Source: an uncultured Flavobacteriales bacterium (GTDB taxonomy: Bacteria; Bacteroidota; Bacteroidia; Palsa-965). From it: DNA of 10,133 nucleotides. The position numbers were made by a program, and so were the translations under genes. Shown here in pieces: positions 1 through 8,164 of this stretch; position 1 is the stretch's first letter, and each line of letters begins with the position of its first letter. The stretch lies in NCBI GenBank assembly GCA_946478675.1, contig CAMLEF010000151.1, positions 1-10,133 of the forward strand. Reading direction: 5' to 3'. Under the pieces are notes generated by a model that was given only the letters and a program-made list of their open reading frames with translations, had not been told where the DNA came from and did no database searches.

Positions 1-584
1 TCGAGCGCAATGATGTAGGAACGATGTACGCGCAGGAATTGCGACTCCGGCAGCTTCTTTTCGATCGCACTGATGGAGTAGTGGATCGTGTGTTTCTTCG
101 TCGCGGTGTGAATGGTGACGTAATCGCCCAGCGCCTGGATGTAGAGAATGTCGGCGATGACGAGCTTGACGGAGCTGCCTTTTTCGCGGATGAAGAAATA
201 ATCTTTTGCGGTCTCTTCGATGCGTGATTGGTTGTCGAAGATGTCGCGCGCGCGGTGGATGGCGCGGAGGAAACGATCTTCCTTCACGGGCTTCAACAAA
301 AAATCGACCACGTTGTAATCGAACGCATCGACGGCATATTCCGGGCGGGAAGTCACGAGAATAACAAGCGGATGCTCTTTCATCGAGCGAAGAAATTCCA
401 GCCCGCTCACTTTCGGCAGCTCGATGTCGAGCAGCAGCAGGTCGATCTTTTCTTTCGCAAGAATATTGGCAGCAGTAACGACGTTGTCGCAGATTCCCGC
501 GAGCTCCAGGAAATCAAGGCTGGCGACCAAATGCTTCAGCGCGGTTTGCGCCACCTTGTTGTCCTCGATGATCAGGCATCTCAT
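1..584 (-). CDS. LytTR-family response regulator (C-terminus beyond window)
   Basis: This is a two-component response regulator, cut by the left window edge after about 194 codons, so it shows no stop codon. The receiver domain is at residues 1-110: acidic pocket E7-D8, phospho-acceptor D53 in LLLLDIELP, switch residue T78, and K98 in the LLKP motif. From about residue 135 a LytTR DNA-binding domain begins (YFFIREKGSSVKLV, then ILYIQALGDYVTIHT, ending in FLRVHRSYIIAL at the edge). Family members are phosphorylated by a sensor kinase, usually a LytS/YehU-type histidine kinase, and bind promoter DNA through LytTR. The ATG at 582-584 is chosen because it starts exactly at the receiver beta-1 strand (MRCLIIED). 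It follows the TPR gene stop by 5 bases, so the two are probably cotranscribed. No kinase gene is visible; one may lie beyond the left edge. The target genes cannot be inferred. Confidence 0.9.
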   Translation of the reverse strand, partial: MRCLIIEDNKVAQTALKHLVASLDFLELAGICDNVVTAANILAKEKIDLLLLDIELPKVSGLEFLRSMKEHPLVILVTSRPEYAVDAFDYNVVDFLLKPVKEDRFLRAIHRARDIFDNQSRIEETAKDYFFIREKGSSVKLVIADILYIQALGDYVTIHTATKKHTIHYSISAIEKKLPESQFLRVHRSYIIAL

Positions 585-589
585 GACGC

Positions 590-1192
590 TTACAGCTTTT
601 TCAGTTCGGCTTTGACGTCCTCGGACTGCGGATTATACTCGAGCGCTTTGGTGAGATAAGTCCGGGCCTCTTCTTTTTTGTTCTGCGCAGAAAGGATCCT
701 TCCGTACAACAGGTTGCTGTCGTAATCGAACGGGTACATGCGGATCACCTTCGCGATGTAGGTCGTTGCGGTTGCGTAATCTTTGCGGCTGTAATAAATG
801 CTGGCGATGCGGTAATTCGCGATGGAGTTGTTCGCATCGATCTTCAGGATCTCCTGGTAAGTGGCGAGCACGTTGTCCCAGTTGCCCATCGCCGACATCG
901 GCAGCACCACGCCGAAACGCGCTTCGATGGAGCTTGCTTCGAGTGCGATCGCTTTCTTGTAATACGTTTCGGATTTCGTGTAATCCTTGCTCTGGTAATA
1001 CAGCCAGCCGAGACGAAGATTCACTTCGTACGTATTCATGTTGGACTCGAGCAGCACGGCGATCGCTTTGCTGTATTGCGTGTCGTATTCGAAGGAATAG
1101 CTTTTCGAAAAAGCCAGCTCGGGGTTTCCTGTTCCGCCCTGGTAGGCACCGAAAGAAAGAGCGAGGAAGAGTACGATGAGCTTGGGTTTCAT
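590..1192 (-). CDS. Secreted tetratricopeptide-repeat (TPR) protein
   Basis: This 200-residue protein starts with a short basic N-end and a hydrophobic stretch (KLIVLFLALSFGAY, residues 4-17), which reads as a Sec signal peptide, so it is probably periplasmic. The rest is TPR solenoid: four 34-residue units can be aligned at about 54-87, 88-121, 122-155 and 156-189, each ending in the acidic or proline turn seen in KALEYNP. Residues 33-51 look like part of a further degenerate repeat. TPR proteins are protein-protein interaction scaffolds with no catalytic role, and the partner cannot be read from sequence. The gene sits 5 bases upstream of the LytTR regulator, hinting at a shared signalling or envelope role (inference). 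A 97-base gap separates it from cdsA and holds a weak TAATTTAG box (minus strand, 1221-1228) that could be a promoter -7 element, but no matching -33 TTTG was found. Confidence 0.85.
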   Translation of the reverse strand: MKPKLIVLFLALSFGAYQGGTGNPELAFSKSYSFEYDTQYSKAIAVLLESNMNTYEVNLRLGWLYYQSKDYTKSETYYKKAIALEASSIEARFGVVLPMSAMGNWDNVLATYQEILKIDANNSIANYRIASIYYSRKDYATATTYIAKVIRMYPFDYDSNLLYGRILSAQNKKEEARTYLTKALEYNPQSEDVKAELKKL

Positions 1193-1289
1193 ATGTGCAG
1201 AGGTTGTTTGTCGGACAACGCTAAATTACGTGTTTCCGTATGGAGGAATGTGCGCTTTTGCGGCGTGCAGGGAAAATGCTGCGGTGAAT

Positions 1290-2192
1290 TCAGAATAAGC
1301 GGTGGTTCACGGCTGCGCTGACGATCCAGTAGGTGGTGAGCGCAAACGGCGTGGCGAGGAACAGCGCGTCGAAACGGTCGAGGATGCCGCCGTGGCCCGG
1401 GAGAATGTTGCCGGAATCTTTCACATCGATGCTGCGCTTGAACAGCGATTCGGAAAGATCACCGAGCGTGCCGGTGACGGAAATAACGACCGCCGTGCAC
1501 GTCCATATCCATTCCTGGTGCCAGTTGTAATTGTTGTAGAGAATGAGATTGGCGATGTAGAATCCCGCAACGCCGGTGAAGATCAATCCGCCGATATAAC
1601 CTTCCCAGGTTTTTTTCGGGGAAACGCGTTCGAACAGTTTATGTTTTCCGAACAAACGGCCGCAGACATACGCCATCGTATCGCTGATCCAGATGAGCAC
1701 GAAGAAGGTGATGATCTCGCCGTGCTGGTAAGCAGGTGTGAACGATGATGGAACGAAATCGCCCGTTTGAAAATAGTTCCTCAGCAGCATGTACGGCGTG
1801 AACGTGATCACCAGCATCGAGAGCGGCAATGCGACGTAAAGAATGCCGAGCAGTGTCCAGCCGATGTTACCGAACGGATTTTGTTTCTTGCGGTACAGCT
1901 CGATGAAAAACGGGAGGAACAGCAGCGGCAGCAGCAGCACAAGATACATGCCGGTACCCCACGCTTTTGCGAGAAATGCCATCACGACCAGAAGCACACC
2001 GAGCGATGTGCCGTACACTTTCTGCGGCTGCACATTTGTCTTTTCGGAAAGACGATAAAACTCCCACAACCCTAAAGCAGCAATCGCTATGAAAAGCGCA
2101 AACATCGTCCACGCCGACAGCCAGAGCATGCCCACGAGCACGACAACGAAAATCGCTCCGGTAATGCTTCTTTGAATGAGGTTTTTATCCAT
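1290..2192 (-). CDS. cdsA: Phosphatidate cytidylyltransferase (CDP-diglyceride synthase)
   Basis: CdsA condenses CTP and phosphatidate to CDP-diacylglycerol, the precursor of phosphatidylethanolamine and the acidic phospholipids, at the inner membrane. The 300-residue product is strongly hydrophobic, with several predicted membrane helices (for example about 12-25, 28-44, 62-75, 82-98, 112-132, 160-178, 200-217 and 230-243). The family signature is clear near the C-terminus: SLFKRSIDVKD (residues 249-259) followed by PGHGGILDR (265-273), and the upstream conserved SPKKTWEG (191-198) is present. Length is normal for the family. The ATG start gives a short charged N-end before the first helix. 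It lies downstream of the LUD-domain gene across a 72-base gap filled by a repeat cluster, in the usual Bacteroidota neighbourhood of ftsH. Nothing looks truncated or altered. Confidence 0.96.
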   Translation of the reverse strand: MDKNLIQRSITGAIFVVVLVGMLWLSAWTMFALFIAIAALGLWEFYRLSEKTNVQPQKVYGTSLGVLLVVMAFLAKAWGTGMYLVLLLPLLFLPFFIELYRKKQNPFGNIGWTLLGILYVALPLSMLVITFTPYMLLRNYFQTGDFVPSSFTPAYQHGEIITFFVLIWISDTMAYVCGRLFGKHKLFERVSPKKTWEGYIGGLIFTGVAGFYIANLILYNNYNWHQEWIWTCTAVVISVTGTLGDLSESLFKRSIDVKDSGNILPGHGGILDRFDALFLATPFALTTYWIVSAAVNHRLF

Positions 2193-2200
2193 AACGTTTG

Positions 2201-2266
2201 TTCAATGTTCCGGGTTCAATGTTCAAGGTTAATGATCGCGAAAAACAACATTGAACCTTGAACATT
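2201..2266. repeat. TTCAATGTTC repeat cluster with inverted arms
   Basis: The gap between the LUD gene and cdsA is nearly filled by a small repeat. TTCAATGTTC occurs at 2201-2210 and again at 2215-2224, giving a 14-base tandem period (linkers CGGG and AAGG). An inverted copy follows: AATGTTCAAGGTT (2218-2230) pairs exactly with AACCTTGAACATT (2254-2266) across a 23-base loop, and the pairing extends outward with one mismatch. The right arm runs 2 bases into the LUD stop codon. Read on the minus strand this is a long stem without a clear T-run, so it is more like a dispersed intergenic repeat than a simple intrinsic terminator. It could still fold in the LUD-cdsA transcript. Confidence 0.7.
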
Positions 2267-2921
2267 AAACAGCTTGCGGGGGAATGTCGTCGATCATGAA
2301 GACGTAAATGTCTTTCGGGCCGTGCGCGCCCATGACGAGTGTTTTTTCGATGTCGGCGGTGCGGCTGGGGCCGGTGATGACGGATACCATCGAGGGCATG
2401 CTGTCGCCGTATTTTGCTTTGAGGCTTTTCAGCGCTTCACGGAGATCGAAGATGAGCTGGGACGTTTTGGCGACGATGATGTGCTGGTGCGGAAACACCG
2501 GTGCGCGTCGGCCGGAAAGCTGCTTCGAGCTGACGAGGATGCTGCCGGTGCGCGCAATGAGAAATTCGCAGCCGGTAACGGACGTATCCGCCGATTCCAC
2601 TTCGGCAGGAGAAGAAAGAACGCTCACGCCGGCTTGCTGCAGCAGCGGCAGCAATTCCGTTTCGCCGCACCAGATTTTGCCGAACGTTCCGTCGTTCGTA
2701 AGCGCGACGATGTTGTAGCAGAAATCCTCTTCGTTCTCGCAAAAGACGAACTGTCCGCCCACGTCGGAAAACTGCTGCGCGAAAATCAGCTCCAGCGGGT
2801 CCAGCGGTTCGTGGTAAACGCTGCTTTCAAAGTCGATAGCCGACGCTTCCTGCCGCGATTTGTTCATCAGCGCCGCACGGACTTTCTTGAGGATCTTTTC
2901 TCTCGAGGTGCTTTCTTCCAT
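2265..2921 (-). CDS. LUD-domain protein (LutC/YkgG-like)
   Basis: This 218-residue protein belongs to the LUD (lactate utilization) superfamily. The diagnostic C-terminal block ITGPSRTADIE (182-192) and MGAHGP (197-202) is intact, preceded by ARTGSILV (123-130) and a PHQHIIV segment (144-150) matching the LutC core. In Bacillus, LutC works with the iron-sulfur proteins LutA and LutB in oxidising L-lactate to pyruvate, but neither partner is present here and this protein has no visible iron-sulfur cysteine cluster. In Bacteroidota a lone LUD gene commonly sits between ftsH and cdsA, so its role there need not be lactate oxidation. The ATG at 2919-2921 gives MEESTSREKILKKVRAAL, a typical amphipathic LutC N-terminus. 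A TACTTTAG box lies about 10 bases upstream (minus strand) and may be a promoter -7 element, with low confidence. Confidence 0.85.
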   Translation of the reverse strand: MEESTSREKILKKVRAALMNKSRQEASAIDFESSVYHEPLDPLELIFAQQFSDVGGQFVFCENEEDFCYNIVALTNDGTFGKIWCGETELLPLLQQAGVSVLSSPAEVESADTSVTGCEFLIARTGSILVSSKQLSGRRAPVFPHQHIIVAKTSQLIFDLREALKSLKAKYGDSMPSMVSVITGPSRTADIEKTLVMGAHGPKDIYVFMIDDIPPQAV

Positions 2922-2953
2922 TTCGAGTTCTAAAGTAGGAATTCTGAAAAAGA

Positions 2954-3000
2954 GAAGGCACGGAAAACAGGAGTTTATTTCTCCGTGTCCCCGTGCCTCC
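2954..3000 (-). terminator. Terminator-like hairpin after ftsH
   Basis: AGGCACGG (2956-2963) pairs with CCGTGCCT (2991-2998) and GGAG (2970-2973) with CTCC (2981-2984), around a 7-base loop. In the minus-strand transcript this follows the ftsH stop by about 21 bases, and a short pyrimidine run (TCTCTTTTTC) follows the stem, as in an intrinsic terminator. The right arm, CTCCGTG-CCCCGTG-CCTCCGTGG, is itself built of repeated CCGTG words. It resembles a low-complexity intergenic repeat that I recall from other environmental bacterial genomes. The LUD gene would then need its own promoter. Confidence 0.5.
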
Positions 3001-3021
3001 GTGGTTCAATTTTTAAAACGC

Positions 3022-5106
<2,085 letters not shown>

Positions 5107-5184
5107 AATTGAAATTCCTTTTACCGGGAGGTCGTTTGGGCCAGGGATTTATTGGCCGGTTTTAACAAATATTAAACTGTTTCG

Positions 5185-5760
5185 TTACGCCCGCTTCTTT
5201 TCGAAATCGACTTCTTCCGCATCGGCCCAGAGACTCTCGAGGTTGTAGAACTGGCGGGTTTCGCGTTCAAAGACATGCACGACCACGTTGATGTAATCGA
5301 CCAGGATCCAGAGGGCGTTTTCCCAGCCTTCCGAACGATACGGGCGCTGGCCGAGCTCTTTCTTGACGGTGGTTTCGACGGAATCCGCGATCGCTTCTAC
5401 CTGGATATTTGAATTCGCTTCGCAGATGATGAAATAATCACAGACGGCGTTCTCGATCTTGCGCAGGTCGAGGCAAACGATGTTCTCGCCTTTTTTCTCG
5501 AGAATGCCGCGCACGACGGAAGCCGCGAGCAATGCGCCTTCGTCTTTTTTCACTTTGGAAGCGGCTTTGGACCGCGGGGACGTTTTCGGTTGAGCCGTTT
5601 TCGCAGCAGCCTTTTTGGGAGCCGCTTTGGCTTTGGCAGGAGCACGTTTGGCCGGGGAGGCCGGGCGTGCCGCTTTCGTCGTTTTCGTTGACTTTGCCGG
5701 GGTAGACCGGGACGTTTTTTTGGCCGTTTTCTTAACGGAAGTAGGTTTTCGGGTTGCCAT
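5185..5760 (-). CDS. rsfS: Ribosomal silencing factor RsfS with basic N-terminal extension
   Basis: RsfS (YbeB/Iojap family) binds ribosomal protein uL14 on the 50S subunit and blocks subunit joining, silencing translation in starvation. The RsfS domain occupies about residues 76-182: CDYFIICEANSN (107-118), VEAIADSVE (121-129), EGWENALWILVDY (144-156) and the closing VFERETRQFYNLESLWADA (163-181). Residues 1-72 are an extra, almost pure Lys/Ala/Pro/Thr/Ser tail with PAK and KKAAAK-like units resembling histone H1-like tails. Usual RsfS proteins are roughly 105-140 residues, so the 191-residue length is due to this tail. No downstream Met lies between residue 1 and the core, and the frame is open throughout, so the tail is probably translated. 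The tail's codons are G/C-rich like the rest. It diverges from birA and precedes ftsH. Confidence 0.92.
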   Translation of the reverse strand: MATRKPTSVKKTAKKTSRSTPAKSTKTTKAARPASPAKRAPAKAKAAPKKAAAKTAQPKTSPRSKAASKVKKDEGALLAASVVRGILEKKGENIVCLDLRKIENAVCDYFIICEANSNIQVEAIADSVETTVKKELGQRPYRSEGWENALWILVDYINVVVHVFERETRQFYNLESLWADAEEVDFEKKRA

Positions 5761-5774
5761 TTATTACTCGGGTG

Positions 5775-5796
5775 GTCTTCCTCATGTGCGGAAGAC
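5775..5796. promoter_or_regulatory. Inverted repeat in the rsfS/birA divergent region
   Basis: GTCTTCC (5775-5781) and GGAAGAC (5790-5796) form perfect 7-base arms around an 8-base loop. It lies 15 bases upstream of the rsfS ATG and 43 bases upstream of the birA ATG. In an rsfS mRNA it would be a leader hairpin; as DNA it could be a protein-binding dyad. This birA lacks a helix-turn-helix domain, so BirA itself is not a candidate binder. Confidence 0.4.
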
Positions 5797-5823
5797 TTAC
5801 ATTTGCTTTAGTTGAACTCTTTA

Positions 5824-5831
5824 CAAAGGTA
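5824..5831 (-). promoter_or_regulatory. Candidate -7 promoter box for rsfS-ftsH
   Basis: On the minus strand this reads TACCTTTG, an exact match to the Bacteroidota -7 consensus TAnnTTTG. Transcription would begin around 5818 and give an rsfS leader of roughly 58 bases that includes the 5775-5796 hairpin. No TTTG was found at the expected -33 distance, so the call rests on one box. Confidence 0.4.
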
Positions 5832-5838
5832 GCGCAAA

Positions 5839-6630
5839 ATGTCCCCGGGCAGTCTACAGGGAAGTCCTTACAATCAGCCGACCCTCTTCATCGGTCAGCA
5901 CGTGGTGCGGCTTGCAGAAGTCGATTCGACGAATACGTTTGCCATGAGCCTGCTGCGCGGTGCCGACATCGCCGAAGGAACGGTGGTCGCTGCGCGCAAC
6001 CAGACGAGCGGCCGCGGGCAACGGGGCAACAGCTGGTTCTCCGAGCCTGGCAAAAACATTACCTGCAGCATCGTCCTCCGTCCCACGTTCCTGGAAGCAC
6101 CCTGCCAGTTCGACCTCACCCGCGCCGTAGCGCTCGGCATCACCGACCTGCTCCTGACGCTGCTGCCTGCCACGCCCGTTCACATCAAATGGCCGAATGA
6201 CATCATTGCCGGCAACAAGAAGATCTGCGGCGTGCTCATCGAAAATGCGCTGAACGGTCTACAGCTGAGCACTTCGGTAATCGGCATCGGCCTGAACCTG
6301 AACCAGGCGGATTTCGGCAGCGACGCTCCCCGCGCGGTTTCACTCTTTCATCTCACGGGCCACGAGCTCGATCCCGAAGAAACGATGAAGCATCTCTTCG
6401 CTGCGATCGAAGCGCGTTACCTCCAGCTGCGCGGCAATAAAACCGAGCTGCTCCGAAACGAATACGAAGCGCGTCTTTACCGCAAAGGAGTTCCTGCGCG
6501 TTACACGGATTTTAAAACGATTTTCGATGCCACGCTGGAACAAGTAACGCCGGAAGGACTGTTGGTCCTGCGCGATACTGCCGGCAACGAACGGAAATTC
6601 GGCTTTAAGGAAGTCGGAATGCTCGGGTAA
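5839..6630 (+). CDS. birA: Biotin--[acetyl-CoA-carboxylase] ligase
   Basis: This enzyme activates biotin with ATP to biotinyl-5'-AMP and attaches it to the carrier lysine of acetyl-CoA carboxylase and related carboxylases. The catalytic domain fills most of the 263-residue product: STN (30-32), the biotinyl-AMP loop QTSGRGQRGNSW (55-66), KWPND (117-121), KICGVLIE (128-135) and IGIGLNLNQ (148-156), with a small SH3-like C-terminal part from about 210. There is no N-terminal helix-turn-helix, so it is a group I ligase that cannot repress biotin genes as E. coli BirA does. It diverges from rsfS, with only 78 bases between the two starts. The first ATG is used; no in-frame alternative lies close by. 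The gene is GC-rich like the host block and is the last host gene before the AT-rich island. Confidence 0.95.
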   Translation: MSPGSLQGSPYNQPTLFIGQHVVRLAEVDSTNTFAMSLLRGADIAEGTVVAARNQTSGRGQRGNSWFSEPGKNITCSIVLRPTFLEAPCQFDLTRAVALGITDLLLTLLPATPVHIKWPNDIIAGNKKICGVLIENALNGLQLSTSVIGIGLNLNQADFGSDAPRAVSLFHLTGHELDPEETMKHLFAAIEARYLQLRGNKTELLRNEYEARLYRKGVPARYTDFKTIFDATLEQVTPEGLLVLRDTAGNERKFGFKEVGMLG

Positions 6631-6635
6631 ATTTT
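6604..6635 (+). promoter_or_regulatory. Candidate promoter for the EcoO109I-like endonuclease
   Basis: TTTA at 6604-6607 and TAAATTTT at 6628-6635 are separated by 20 bases. Each matches the Bacteroidota pattern TTTG / TAnnTTTG with one mismatch. The -7 box begins inside the birA stop codon, so the promoter would straddle the island junction. Transcription would begin near 6641, right at the word ACTTGTTA (6637-6644), which recurs in the methyltransferase/vsr intergenic region. Read-through from birA is an alternative source of transcript. Confidence 0.35.
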
Positions 6636-6654
6636 AACTTGTTACCTCCAACCT

Positions 6655-7362
6655 ATGAACGAAGATCAGCGAATTGAAATTCTATTGCGGGCTAAGAAGT
6701 TTTTTAAAGAGCAATTAGTGAATGCCCATATTAATGGTGCTTTGAAAAGAGCAGGAAGATTGTCTGAGTACAATGTTAACCCCTTTTTGTTTAAGTATTT
6801 AGCAAACTTTCTTCGTGGGGATGCTGATCCAAGAAGTATTGCAGAAGCATTGATTTATCCAAGAATATTGGGTTCTTCGATAACTACCTCGTTTGGCATG
6901 AGGGTTCAGCGCTTGATAAGTGAGCTTTTTCAGGGTTTAGGGTCAACTACACCGGGGATTGATATTGAATTCGTAGATGCGATTGATGGCCGTAAAAAGT
7001 ATTGTCAATTAAAATCTGGGCCAAATACGATAAATCATGATGACGTTGAAACTATTTTTGGGCACTTTAAATCGACTCGTAATACTGCTCGTACAAATAA
7101 CCTCCCAATTGGATTAAATGATTTAATTGTTGGCGTTATTTATGGGGCGCCAGAAGAATTAAGTGGGCATTATCAGCGTATTAATGAAACTTATCCTGTC
7201 TACGTAGGTCGTGAGTTTTGGCACAGATTAACAGGACAAGAAGATTTCTATATAGAACTCATAGATGCATTTGGCTTAGTAGCGTTGGAAATAGATGGAA
7301 CAAAGATGCTTGATAGCGCCATAGATGAATTGGCTGAGGAAATCAAGGCTAAGTTTAGGTAG
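6655..7362 (+). CDS. Predicted type II restriction endonuclease, EcoO109I/PmeII-like
   Basis: This 235-residue protein resembles the EcoO109I (PmeII) family of type II endonucleases, judged from remembered family features and not from a search. Matching blocks are the NPFLF N-terminal segment (42-46), the catalytic stretch GIDIEF to YCQLKSGP (101-123), LIVGVIYG (157-164) and VYVGREFWHRLTG (182-194), all in the family order. D103 and the Q118-L119-K120 motif are the likely PD-(D/E)xK active site, with Q in place of the usual D/E. EcoO109I cuts RGGNCCY; specificity here is unproven. It starts 24 bases after the birA stop codon in the same direction, and its end overlaps the end of the convergent TdeIII-like gene by 8 bases. 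AT-rich codon use marks it as acquired. An alternative is another PD-(D/E)xK nuclease family. Confidence 0.75.
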   Translation: MNEDQRIEILLRAKKFFKEQLVNAHINGALKRAGRLSEYNVNPFLFKYLANFLRGDADPRSIAEALIYPRILGSSITTSFGMRVQRLISELFQGLGSTTPGIDIEFVDAIDGRKKYCQLKSGPNTINHDDVETIFGHFKSTRNTARTNNLPIGLNDLIVGVIYGAPEELSGHYQRINETYPVYVGREFWHRLTGQEDFYIELIDAFGLVALEIDGTKMLDSAIDELAEEIKAKFR

Positions 7363-8164
7363 TTTTATTATAAAACAATCGCCTTAATTCCTCTTCTAAT
7401 TCTTTAGCCGCATTTAACTCATAAAAGGCTTCTTCAATTAGTTGATAAGTGCCTTTTAATCCGGAGCAAAAATCCCAAAATTCATTTTCAACCCATGCTT
7501 CGCCCCCTCGTTCAAGAGGTAGGCCTTTCCCAATTGTACTATCCCAAAAGTCGCCATTGTGAGGATTATAAGGAAAAATAATTCTTGCCTGGGCTTTGGC
7601 TTTGGGATATCTAGCATAGAAGTATGCGTACCAATGTAAAAGTTGCTCCATACAACTTGTCAGAGCACCGACATTTGGTTGTACGGTTTTTGTATCAAAT
7701 AAGTAATTAATTCCTTTTTTTCTTAACCAAATATCTACTCCCCTTCCTTTGGGGGCTGGCTCAAACGACCCTATTGGCCTATTGATGAAAACTTGGCACA
7801 CGCGTTTGATTTCATTGTGGCTTTGTCTGGCATTATAAATGCCACTACGTCGTCGTCGTTCATCAATAATACTGGACAGTGTGGCGTTTAAGTTAGCAGG
7901 CATGTTAGTTGGCCATTCTAAACGCTGCTTAATAATTGAGAAGCCATTTTCTGTAGCCAACGCCTTTGCTAAGGGCTCCCATAGTGTTGTGCCAAGCGAC
8001 GTCTCTAGTCCACCGACGACAGAACGAATTTTTCTTTCAGTTGGTATTAGTAGATCTAATACTTGAAATTTGGGCTGACTTTTTAATCTTCTTCTCGCAA
8101 AGGCGATAATACTCCCCTTCACAGTGCTCTTTATAACTTTTTTAGCTTTTGTTTTGGTTAGCAT
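7355..8164 (-). CDS. Predicted type II restriction endonuclease, TdeIII-like
   Basis: The 269-residue product fits the TdeIII family of type II endonucleases, whose founding member cuts GGNCC. The active-site region is well defined: KGRGVDIWL (139-147) supplies D144, and YLFDTKT (154-160) supplies D157 and K159 of a PD-(D/E)xK fold. It is followed by the family-typical LLHWYAYFYARYP (175-187), IIFPYNPHNGDFW (195-207) and ENEFWDFCSG (226-235). The N-terminal 30 residues are strongly basic. The gene starts inside the 3' end of the methyltransferase gene (overlap 8142-8164), so the two are probably one translationally coupled operon with the methyltransferase first. Family assignment is from recognised motif order; specificity is inferred from the family. 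Confidence 0.8.
   Translation of the reverse strand: MLTKTKAKKVIKSTVKGSIIAFARRRLKSQPKFQVLDLLIPTERKIRSVVGGLETSLGTTLWEPLAKALATENGFSIIKQRLEWPTNMPANLNATLSSIIDERRRRSGIYNARQSHNEIKRVCQVFINRPIGSFEPAPKGRGVDIWLRKKGINYLFDTKTVQPNVGALTSCMEQLLHWYAYFYARYPKAKAQARIIFPYNPHNGDFWDSTIGKGLPLERGGEAWVENEFWDFCSGLKGTYQLIEEAFYELNAAKELEEELRRLFYNKTT

Noticed and set aside
24..659. Two consecutive plus-strand open frames at the left edge.
   Set aside because: They are complementary to the LytTR response regulator and the end of the TPR gene, whose motifs are clear on the minus strand.
5754..6200. A plus-strand open frame overlapping the start of birA.
   Set aside because: It runs in another frame of the conserved biotin ligase, and its translation is Arg/His/Pro-rich with no recognisable features.
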